64,000 nucleotides of DNA, taken from contig NW_022145609.1 of the NCBI RefSeq assembly GCF_000002235.5, positions 34,480,630 through 34,544,629 on the forward strand. Reading direction: 5' to 3'. This stretch comes from Strongylocentrotus purpuratus. Taxonomy: Eukaryota; Echinodermata; Echinoidea; Camarodonta; Strongylocentrotidae. The position numbers and the translations under genes were made by a program. The notes beneath the pieces are model-generated. The model searched no databases and was not told the origin of the DNA. It saw only the letters and a program-made list of their open reading frames with translations. How positions within the stretch are numbered: the stretch's first letter is position 1; each line of letters begins with the position of its first letter. Below are positions 46,932-55,774 of this stretch, in pieces.

Positions 46932-48367
46932 GTAACTATTTCAGTGTTGCAATAACTGTTAGCAAAATATGATATTAATACCTAAATGAAGTTTTTCTTG
47001 TAAATTAAAAAACAAAATGTTGACCTCATAACCATCTGAGGAGTCACCTTTATCATCAGACACATCAGTTGAAAGATTCAGAATCCATTATTTTGATATG
47101 CCTTTGCCCACCGAAGGTCGACCTTGCCGGAGGCATTATGTTTTGGGGTCGTCCGTCCATCCCTCTTTTGTTCTCCTGATAACTTAAGAGTTGTTCGCTA
47201 TATCAACTTCAAACCTGGCTCTTGTATGCATATATAGGACGGACAATGATCTGATTAGTTTTTGGGGTAACAGGAGGTCATGAAAATGAAAAACATGAAA
47301 ATGGCTCGTTGTCGCCATAACAAAAAGACCGATCAACTTCAAACTTGGCCCATATGTACATGTATGCATATGGGGGTGACAATGATCTGATTAGATTTTG
47401 GGGACACAAGGTCAAAGGTCACAGAGGTCATTATATACATGAAAATTGCTTGTTCTTGCACTAATTTAATGATGCGCGATTGCATTGTGAAAGAAACATT
47501 ATGGAATCGATCAGAAAAGGTTGATCAGCTAGCATATATATAAGTATTGGTGTGTACTGCAAGGTTCTGGAATCATCAAAATGATAAGAAATTTGGCCCA
47601 GTCTTGGTAAAGTTATAAGCACTGTACACAGAAAAAATGTATATGAGACTACGTACACTTGCACGACACGTGCGTTATATCTATCAGGTCAAAATAGATA
47701 TAATAATTGACCAAATTCTCTGCAAAATTTGTATGATCACGTATTATACAAAACATATTTTTTCACATGATTGGTAAGAAGAGCTTCCATTTCATATTTT
47801 GAGAGGGGGGCATTTCCAAAACTGGTCTTTACCTTTAAGATCCAATTAACAAATAACTTGGCTCATGTATATGGGAGTATGTGTCATTGATCTGATCAAG
47901 TTTCAAGTTTTATTTTAATTAATGATCTTTTGGAGTTCCTGCCTTTCTAAACAAGAGTCTTTTTCTTACTGGAGCACCAGAAGTGTCACGTATGACAGAC
48001 ATGAGCGCCATACAAGAACCCACTATTATTATTAATATTATGTAAATCATAAAAGCTCTGAACAAAGATTTGCGTCGGTGATCTACAGAATATCTTCATA
48101 AAATTGTATTCATGTACATGCGTCACTGCATCATCTAATAATTTAAAAATTAGTAATATTTGTACTGCTTTACATGGTATCGCACACTCTGTATACAGAT
48201 TGATTTTTACATTATTTCCTTAGTATTTCACAACAATTCTATTTAAACATTTCTTTTTCTATCTTTTATTTCTTAGAGTTTGATATATACACTACCAGTA
48301 TTTTCTTAATAGTATTTCATAACAATATTATTTTAAAATTTGCTTTCTCCATCTTTTTTTCTTTGAG
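46932..48367 (+). other. Non-coding region before the kinesin block
   Basis: Contains the Helitron-type 5' end (47084) with two ~150-bp units to about 47455, then AT-rich sequence. No kinesin motor exon (P-loop, switch or neck-linker motifs) was found. Confidence 0.6.
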
Positions 48368-48476
48368 TATGAAAGCAGATATTCTGAAGGATAGACTAGA
48401 GGAATCAGAGATGCTTATGAAAGAGATGTCTCTGAGTTGGGAAGAGAAACTTGTCAACACAGAAAGAATACACAAA
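48368..48476 (+). CDS. KIF13-type kinesin-3, stalk exon 1 of 9 in window
   Basis: Acceptor TTTCTTTGAG, donor GTAAGT. It enters with the third base of a split codon and leaves at a codon boundary. It encodes MKADILKDRLEESEMLMKEM and SLSWEEKLVNTERIHK, the neck-to-FHA coiled coil that in vertebrate KIF13A/B reads ...LKERLEESEKLI...TWEEKLRKTE. The preceding motor exons (the catalytic ATPase, about 350 residues) are not in the window: upstream are CARF-like exons instead. Kinesin-3 motors carry vesicles along microtubules; without the motor this piece alone could not. Confidence 0.85.
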
Positions 48477-48617
48477 GTAAGTTCATTACCTTCTTCAGTA
48501 GTTCGATATAAAGTGCTAAATTTGAGAGTTTTTTTTCCAACACAATGTGTTATAGTTTGTTCACCTGGGATGTGGTAGAATTCCAAATGAATGCGTGTAC
48601 AAATCTCAATTGCAGCC

Positions 48618-48648
<31 letters not shown>

Positions 48649-48791
48649 ATTTTTTTTTTTTTTTTTAAAGAAGAGAAGTACGAGTCTTCGGACATCAAGC
48701 CATTCAGTATTACACAGCTGACTTGATATCAATATGCATTCAGGTTACTTTCGGAGAACATTTGATAACTTTCCTCTTTGGGGAAGATCTG

Positions 48792-48931
48792 GGGCCCGTT
48801 TCACAAAGCCTCTTTTCAATGACAAATGCATGACAAATCTATTGATAACCAATCAGAAGCAAGGATTTCACTAGCTTGTAACAAAAACTGTCATTGGTCA
48901 CTGATGACAATTTTTGTGAGATGGAGCCCTG
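48792..48931. mobile_element. Short MITE in kinesin intron
   Basis: Left GGGGCCCGTTTCACAAAGCC and right TTTTTGTGAGATGGAGCCC form an imperfect terminal inverted repeat about 140 bp apart, of the same style as the element at 43977. Confidence 0.55.
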
Positions 48932-49538
48932 ATTTCTTTGAAAAGTAACACTTTTGATCTTCATTGCATTTATATCTTAGTTAAGCACTTTGATTCTGAT
49001 TGAAAACAGTGTATTGTTATAGACAATCATTTCTATGTGTCAGAAATGCTTAAAAAATCTTGGCAATTTTCCATTTGGTACTGTCACTAAATGGCTACAA
49101 TTCATGTAATGAAATTTTCAAGTGTTGATGTGCAAAAATGTATTTGATTCTGACTGAAAACAATGTATTACCCCATGGAGAGTTATTTTAGTCTGCCTGA
49201 AACCATTCAGAAATCTTGGCAATTTACCATAGATACAGTGCATATACATGTCATGACAATAAGTCAGTTCATAGTTGCAGTCTGAACATGATTAGATAAA
49301 GGTCATCACAGACCAAATGATACACAGGTGGAAGTACAATGTATTCTTTGAAAAGGGGAAACAAAGGCTATTTATGTAGCACCTCCATCGTTGTAGTAGT
49401 GATTATTTCAAAATGTACAAAGTGGGACCTCTTCATGTTTTGAAGATCTGTGGATAAATTGGGGTCATTTGAGACATGTGCTAACCGTGAACTGGTCTAT
49501 TTTCAGGTGCTAATATGTAAATATATGTTTGATTTTAG

Positions 49539-49673
49539 GAGAGGCAAGCAGCACTAGAACAGATGGGTATCTCGGTGCAGACATCAGGGATCAAAGTAGA
49601 GAGGAATAAATGTTTCCTGGTCAATCTCAATGCTGACCCTTCACTCAATGAACTGCTTGTCTACTACCTCAAG
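49539..49673 (+). CDS. KIF13-type kinesin-3, FHA exon 2
   Basis: 135 bp, 45 codons, phase 0 to phase 0, with a TTGATTTTAG acceptor and a GTAAGC donor. It encodes ERQAALEQMGISVQTSGIKV, then CFLVNLNADPSLNELLVYYL. The LVNLNADPxLNELLVYYLK block is diagnostic of the KIF13 branch of kinesin-3 and opens the FHA domain. A degenerate tandem copy of this exon follows at 49767-49869. Confidence 0.92.
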
Positions 49674-49766
49674 GTAAGCCAAGGTTCTCATTTAGATCTT
49701 AAAGGGAACGATCATTAAAAAGTACATTTTAAATGATGATAAAGTGACATGTTAGTAAATGGCTGT

Positions 49767-49869
49767 AGCAGTCAAGACTTCTAGGATTAAAGTAGAGAGG
49801 AATAAAGGTTTCCTGGTCAATCTAAACGCTGACCCTTCACTCAATGAACTGTTTGTCTAATACCTCAAG
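49767..49869 (+). pseudogene. Dead tandem copy of the KIF13 FHA exon
   Basis: About 100 bp, closely similar to the 3' three-quarters of the exon at 49539-49673, including the donor (AAG|GTAAGA). It still reads IKVERNK and FLVNLNADPSLNEL in frame, but an in-frame TAA (49858-49860) replaces the first Tyr codon of VYYLK. It lacks the 5' part and a strong acceptor. It arose by local duplication and could never serve as a full substitute exon. Confidence 0.85.
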
Positions 49870-50234
49870 GTAAGAACTGCAGATCTTCACGCTTTATCCA
49901 TCCATGATATAATCAGAATAATCTTAAAGGAACTGGACTAATCTCAATAAATTATTTCGTTCTATATGTGTGGAGTTTTACGCTGCTGTTCAATATTACA
50001 AAATGCGATCAGACAATGGCCCAAACATGCTTGGACTTTTAAGAGTGTTATAGATTTTCAATTTTCTTTGTCATATTTTGGATTATAGTGGGCATTTTCT
50101 AAAGAGTTCACAATTTTTAATTTTTCTGTTGTATGTACAGTTGAGGATCATAATGTACTTTGTGGCTGTTACAAGTGAGTGGCAATCATTGCGAAAAACT
50201 TGATTTTTTTCTTTTTTTTCTTTTTTTTCTTTTC

Positions 50235-50267
<33 letters not shown>

Positions 50268-50296
50268 CTTTCTGACTTTTCTTTGTCTTTACGTAG

Positions 50297-50442
50297 GATC
50301 ACAATGTAGCTGGGAGGGCTGATGAGGAGACACAAACTGATATCCAGCTAAATGGGCTTGGTATCATGCCTAGACATTGTACCATTGATGTACATGTAGA
50401 GAATGACATAGATGTCTACATCTCACCATGTGAAAATGCAAA
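50297..50442 (+). CDS. KIF13-type kinesin-3, FHA exon 3
   Basis: 146 bp after a pyrimidine-rich tract and CGTAG, with a GTAAGA donor. Starts in phase 0 and leaves two bases of a Lys codon. It encodes AGRADEETQTDIQLNGLGIM then PRHCTIDVHVENDIDVYISP. This is the FHA core (GR...DIQL...HC) that in kinesin-3 stabilises the dimer and binds partners. It agrees with the KIF13 pattern SQDIQLxGxGIxPxHCxID. Confidence 0.9.
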
Positions 50443-51635
50443 GTAAGATTGATTAGTTTCAAAGATTTTCTGCCATCTTAAAAGGCTGTCTTGAACAGCA
50501 GTCTTGTTATATGTAATCTATTTTAATGTTTGATAGTGTATTATTATTTTATTCAAGGAGTCAAAGATTTGCATTTAGTGCATCAGATTTTTCTTCAGTT
50601 TATCCAACTTTTTGCTATTATGGTAACTTAAATATATATATATATATTTTTTTTTTCATTCACAAATATCAAACAAATAAACATCTTTTCAATTATTCAA
50701 TTTTAGAAAACTGTATATGTTTTTAACACATTTGATGAATTTTGAAATCAGATCATGGTTTATATAGTTGGTATACAGCAATGAAAATTACAAGAGAAAA
50801 CAAAATATATCCATTTTACACCGATTTGTGTTGCAGTTTCAAATAACACTGTAGAAGGAAAAAAAAGACTGTAAAATGATTGATAGTGATATGGGAGAAA
50901 TTCAATCTTGTAATGTACAATGATTGATGGATATTAACAAGCAATCTGTACATTGGAATTTTAATTAAAAATATAGGAGTGAAATTCACAATATGAATGA
51001 CAGGTGTAGAGGTGTAATCTACAATCTTATTGATTTGGAATGTGGGATTGGGATGGGTGTAGTTCATTACAGGAAGGGGTGTTTGTTACAGGAAGGGGTG
51101 TTTGTTACAGGAAGGGTAGTTTGTTACATACTCCTCAAGTCATGACCTCTGTGTTAGGGGCTTCACAAAAGTAGTTCATGGTTTTTAGAGGTCATGTTTC
51201 AATCGATCAATCCAATTTTTGAACAAGTTGATTCATAATGTTAAGAGGAGAGTTTCATTGCTCAAATTTCATGTAATGTCTTTTGTGAGTAATGACAGAA
51301 AGTGATCAAGAGTTAGGTGAATGTAGTAAGAGGCATATCGAAGTTGCAATCACATTAATTTTTCATTTCAAATTAAACAATTGCTTTGACATCTTCTGTT
51401 ATATTTAAATGATTTAAGAGCCATTTAATCTGATGAATTTGAAATCTCTCTTAAATTCCCTTTTACAGTTTCACTCTTCAAGCTAGCAAGGTTTAGAATG
51501 GACAATATGAATAATGAAAACAAATTTATTCATGGGATCTATGTGTTTTACATGGAAAATATGAGGCTACCACTGAATGATGAAAGGCAGAGAGGGAGAT
51601 TGTAATGTTGTTGTTTTTTCTATTGTTTTTGTTAG

Positions 51636-51752
51636 GGTATATGTCAATGGAAGTGCTGTGACAAGTAAGACATCGTTGAGGCATGGAGACAGAATACTTC
51701 TAGGCAACTATCATTTCTTCAGGATAAACTGTCCCAAGAGCTCCTGGAGTTG
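51636..51752 (+). CDS. KIF13-type kinesin-3, FHA exon 4
   Basis: 117 bp, acceptor TTTTGTTAG, donor GTAAGA. It completes the Lys codon and encodes VYVNGSAVTSKTSLRHGDRI, then LLGNYHFFRINCPKSSWS, the last FHA strands (YVNG...LRHGDRIL.GN.HFFR). It leaves two bases (TG). The next good acceptor is out of frame with this donor (see the next exon). Confidence 0.9.
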
Positions 51753-51799
51753 GTAAGAAATGATGGTATATCTGTGATGGTGTGTGCATTAGATGGATA

Positions 51800-52030
51800 G
51801 ATGAATATATATATATATGGATGGATGGATGGATGGATGGATGGATGGATAAAGAGGTAAATGGATGGATGGTAAGATGGATGGCGGTTAGAGGGGATGA
51901 TGAAGGGAAGAACAGATGTGTGGATGGATGATTCGATGGAGAGAGGGTGGGAGCAATGAATAGGTTATGAATGTATGAATAGATAGATGGAAAGATGGAT
52001 GGATGGATGGATGGATGGATTGATAGAAAG
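51800..52030 (+). repeat. GATG-rich microsatellite in kinesin intron
   Basis: Interrupted (GGAT)n/(GATG)n. A 3x ~21-bp repeat (TTACAGGAAGGGGTGTTTG) lies earlier in the previous intron at about 51067-51120. Confidence 0.85.
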
Positions 52031-52286
52031 AGGAAGAGATGGATGGAGATATGGTGAGGAATGAATAAAGTATTGGAGAGTAAATGGATGTAGGGAATGG
52101 GTCGATTATAATGGATTTATTGATGGGTGATTGATGGAGTGATGACTAATTGAAGGATGAACAAATTGTTAGATAGATGACGAGAGCTAAATAAGCCAGA
52201 GCAGGGCCACCCGAATCAATTGATGGTTTTAAATGTTCATGATTATTTTGTATTTTTATTTCTTTTTTCTTTCTTCTAGGATCAAG

Positions 52287-52384
52287 TGGAACAACAACCC
52301 CTGAGCCTGTGGCCCAGCCAGTGACAGAAAGCTTTGACTTTGATTATGCACAGAATGAAGTCATGATGCAAGAACTACACAATG
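52287..52384 (+). CDS. KIF13-type kinesin-3, exon 5 (post-FHA linker)
   Basis: Encodes GTTTPEPVAQPVTESFDFDY then AQNEVMMQELHN and leaves one base before GTAAAC. The FDFDYAQNEV block corresponds to the NYEFAQMEV segment after the FHA domain in KIF13. The start is uncertain. The strong acceptor TTCTTCTAG would begin the exon at 52280 and shift the frame after the upstream GTAAGA donor. Using CAAG seven bases later (52287) keeps the frame, as would a weak upstream donor at 51749. This may be a real alternative, or early decay. Confidence 0.75.
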
Positions 52385-52882
52385 GTAAACATCACAATAA
52401 AACAGAAGTCAAAATAGTAAATTCATGTACCTGTTAAGTGCAAACTGCTAGTGTACAATTGCAAAATAAAATACTCTCATTCAAAATTGTATGGATTATT
52501 TCTATTGAACTATGATTTGATGAAAGGATAAGCCATACATTTTACCTTTGTACATATTTAACCATTGATTAATTGTGTTATATTGGGCTGTATGAAATTC
52601 ATTACATATACAATGTAGTGTAATCAGGTAGAAGTTGACTTCTGTAAATCAACTTGATTGATAATTGACAGAAAATGACTAGCATGTATATTTTGATGGT
52701 AAGTACTAGTAGTCAATCTACATTATTTTCCATTTTTCAATCTTTGCCTAGAAATGCAGATTTTTTTTTGTAGAGCTTTCTCTTAAATGGATAAAAATCA
52801 AACAGTTTTGGCCTAGATGGACATATTGGGTTTGAATAACTTCTGTAATTGTAGTAATCATATACATCTCCTCTTTCACTAG

Positions 52883-53159
52883 ACCCTGTACAAGCTGCCA
52901 TGAAGCTCATAGAAGTCCAGCACCAGAAGGACAAAGATGGCGCCCTTTTCAAGCAGCGGGAGGCTTACGAGCAGGAGCTGGCCGCACTGAAGCAACAGCT
53001 GGTTCCCAAGAACTCCTCAGGTCACCACCAACCCAACAGCAGACAGGAGGATAGGAGGATAGAAGATGAAGGTACCCAGAGCCAGAGCGGTGATGGGTCA
53101 TCGTTAGGGATAGGGTCGTCGCTAGGGGTGGAGCCTTATGAGGAATGGAGCGAAGACAG
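52883..53159 (+). CDS. KIF13-type kinesin-3, exon 6 (coiled coil and linker)
   Basis: 277 bp, acceptor CTTTCACTAG, donor GTCAGT. It completes an Asp codon and encodes DPVQAAMKLIEVQHQKDKDG, then a coiled coil KQREAYEQELAALKQQL, then a polar Ser/Gly-rich linker ending EEWSEDR. It matches KIF13 NDPxQxxxxxLExQxxxxKxxALxxQRxxYExELxxLRxxL. It leaves two bases (AG) that join the following G to make Arg. Confidence 0.88.
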
Positions 53160-53479
53160 GTCAGTGAAGATAGATCTTAGGTGATGAAATATTTGTGTAG
53201 TTGATAAAAGATGTACTCGCATAAGATGGATAATTAGCATGTTCATGCAAAAATAAATGGGTTTTTTTAAATTTTCTTAAATGTTTGAAAGACTTCCCCC
53301 TTCATTTGGTATGTATTTCTAATATGAATAAGTATTAAACTTGGTATGATAACTTGACAACTTCATTCATTGCCCCCAATTGTGGAAATTTGCTTTGCAC
53401 CAGCATTCAATTGCCAGGCCTGATAATTACCTGATTTTTGTTGTTGATTTTCTTACTGATTTTTTTTTTCTTCCCAAAT

Positions 53480-53930
53480 TTTCCTGATTATTCCCTTAAA
53501 CTTGAGACTTATCTGTTTAATATGTAATGTAATGTAATCATATTTTGTTTGTTTAACTATAAAGTGTTATGTAAATATTAACTATTATTATTGTATGATT
53601 GTTATTAGGAATTTGTTATTATAATTATGTATCATGTATTATATTCTTGTAATTTGTTAGGTTAACATTACTTTAATTTAATTTTTTGTTAAGCGCGTAG
53701 AAACTTTGTATTAAGCGCTATATAAATGTAATTTATTATTTTTTATTTTTTTTTTCTTCTATTTTTCCCTATTTTTTCCCAATTTTTTTACTCAAAAAGG
53801 GGGAATGATGTTCGATGCCATTTTTTCCACAAATTCTCTTCTTTTTTTTTTTTTTACTCAAGGGGGGCGTGGTAGAGGGGGGGGGGGGGAAAAAATTTGT
53901 TTTTGTTTTTAGTGCTCACTATCACCCCTG
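53480..53930 (+). repeat. Interspersed repeat tail (GCGCTATATAAATGTAATT)
   Basis: The motif AAGCGCTATATAAATG followed by ATTATT-rich sequence resembles the 3' tail of short retroelements common in marine invertebrates. It is followed by poly-T and a G-run. Family not assigned. Confidence 0.4.
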
Positions 53931-54093
53931 AATTGCCTAATAGTTGTTGCCTACTGAGCTAGTGACTCTTCTATTAGTATGCATGTGTGTGTGTCAACAA
54001 TTTTGTAATTTTTTATTTATTATTAAATACACTTTATAAGTACTTGTCGTTGCTAAGTCAGTTGATGAACTCTAAATGGCTTTTTCTCCCTAG

Positions 54094-54256
54094 GGATGAT
54101 ATGTTCAGACAGAGTCTTGCCAAGCTGAGAGAAGACGTTGTCAAGGCAAACGCCCTGATCAGAGAGGCCAACTTCCTGGGGGAGGAAATGGGCAAACAGA
54201 CAGAGTTCAGAGTCACACTACAGATACCTGTCTGTAACCTTACTCCAAATAGAAAG
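54094..54256 (+). CDS. KIF13-type kinesin-3, exon 7 (start of conserved post-FHA domain)
   Basis: 163 bp, acceptor TTCTCCCTAG, donor GTAGCT, ending at a codon boundary. It encodes DDMFRQSLAKLREDVVKANA, IREANFLGEEMGKQTEFRVT and LQIPVCNLTPNRK. It closely follows KIF13A (RDELFRQSLAKLREQLVKANTLVREANFLAEEM...VTLQIPAANL). This is the KIF1B/KIF13 stalk domain that follows the FHA. Confidence 0.92.
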
Positions 54257-54912
54257 GTAGCTCTCCTATCACTTGCTTCTACTCCTTCATTCATGATGCT
54301 ATAGAAAGTAATTGTTTTTGCAGTTTATGCAATTTGGACGGAAATGTCTTTTGGCTGAGATCACTCAAGAAAGCACGGAAAAATCTGTACTAATAAAAGA
54401 ATAGGACAAAAAAAAGTTTTGCACAATGTGTCATCAACCCACTGAATAATCATAAACGTAGAAAAGGCATAGGAGCATCAATTTTATTCCTTTGGCCCTG
54501 ATATTATTTTTTGTTCCAAAAATGTATGCCCCATACATGTGGCTTTATTGAATGCAAATCTACATGAATCTGTGCAACAAGAAGATGCAGTGCAGCAGAT
54601 TAGTTTGTGATGATTTTAGACCAGCATAAAATTAATGAGGTAGTTCCAACAAAGATAACAGAAAATCCTCCAGAAATTGTAAAATTGGTCTATCAAAATT
54701 CTCATTTTTAACACTTCTATTATTATGTTGGATGGATGTTACTGAAAGCAGTGCAAGGCTTAGCATGATAAATGACAGTATATTTAGTAGATACATAAGT
54801 GATGAATATGTATTGTAAAATGTAAATAAAATGGAATTAGTTTTTAAACAAGCATTCCCATTACGATGAATAGATGACTTATATCTTTCTAACCTTTGAT
54901 TTGATTGGTCAG

Positions 54913-55059
54913 AGAGGAGCCATAGTGAGTGAGCTGGCCATTCAGGTGAAGCGTAAGGACAGAGGGACACAGATCTGGTCTGTGGAGAAGCTCGAGAATA
55001 AGATCATTGATATGCGTGACATGTACAACGATAGGAAAGACGAAGGCATTCCTCTAAAG
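54913..55059 (+). CDS. KIF13-type kinesin-3, exon 8
   Basis: 147 bp, 49 codons, phase 0 to phase 0, acceptor TGATTGGTCAG, donor GTGAGA. It encodes RGAIVSELAIQVKRKDRGTQ, then IWSVEKLENKIIDMRDMYND, then RKDEGIPLK. It continues exon 7 without a gap in the KIF13 alignment (RKRGAIVSEPAIQVRRKG...QVW..EKLENKLIDMRDLY). Confidence 0.92.
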
Positions 55060-55726
55060 GTGAGACTTATACATGGATAGTAATAATATAGCACTGAATA
55101 AGAATCTTTCTATGTGCTTTAAAGATATTTATGTATGTGAACATTTTTATTGAAAGATAAAGATTGCATTATTTTTTTTAATGTTTTTGAAGAATTCCAG
55201 GCATTGAACCATGTTGTTTTGAAGTACATTTGTATTGTAAGTGCAAAATACACAGGATTCCCTTTGACATGAGATGGGCAAGAAGAGATTCAAATTGGCA
55301 ATTTCTGGACTTTAATAGGGGTTCATTTGTTAATATTTTTTTGAGAGAGGGGGCAGGGTATATGTGTCCACTCTCTCATTTTTACATGCTACATTTTGTA
55401 GAAATAAAACAAAGAATTACTGCCGTACATGATTCACATTTTAATAAAAAATCTGACCAGCGCTTTACATCACTGAATAGTAATACCCCAGTCACATCGA
55501 GGGGAGAAACACCAGGCAGACAGTAGACAGGAAAAGAAAAAATTACCCACACAATCAACAAGATTCTGTGGATTAAAAGCAAGTTTTGGGTCGATTTAGT
55601 GGTGTGACTTGGGTATACATTTAACCCTTGGTTTTGAAATGTAAGTACAAATTCACTCTAATTTGTGAAAAACAGACTTGATATAATATACTGATTCTAT
55701 TTATGTATTCCTGCTACACTGTAAAG

Positions 55727-55774
55727 GATGAAGAATCTGAATCACTTCGCAAGCTCTCCTTCTTTGAGTCACAG
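55727..55774 (+). CDS. KIF13-type kinesin-3, exon 9 (last in window)
   Basis: 48 bp, 16 codons (DEESESLRKLSFFESQ), acceptor CACTGTAAAG, donor GTACAC, phase 0 at both ends. The FFESQ end corresponds to the DPFYExQ segment of KIF13, after which the ENHNLIGVANVFL block should follow. I find no such exon between here and 58283 or in the rest of the window, so the kinesin reading stops at this point. Confidence 0.6.

Noticed and set aside
48368-55774. KIF1A/UNC-104 or KIF16B assignment for the kinesin exons
   Set aside because: The LVNLNADPxLNELLVYYL block and the LAKLRE...KANxLxREANF segment follow the KIF13/Khc-73 pattern more closely than KIF1 (LVNLNEDPLMSECLLYYI) or KIF16B.
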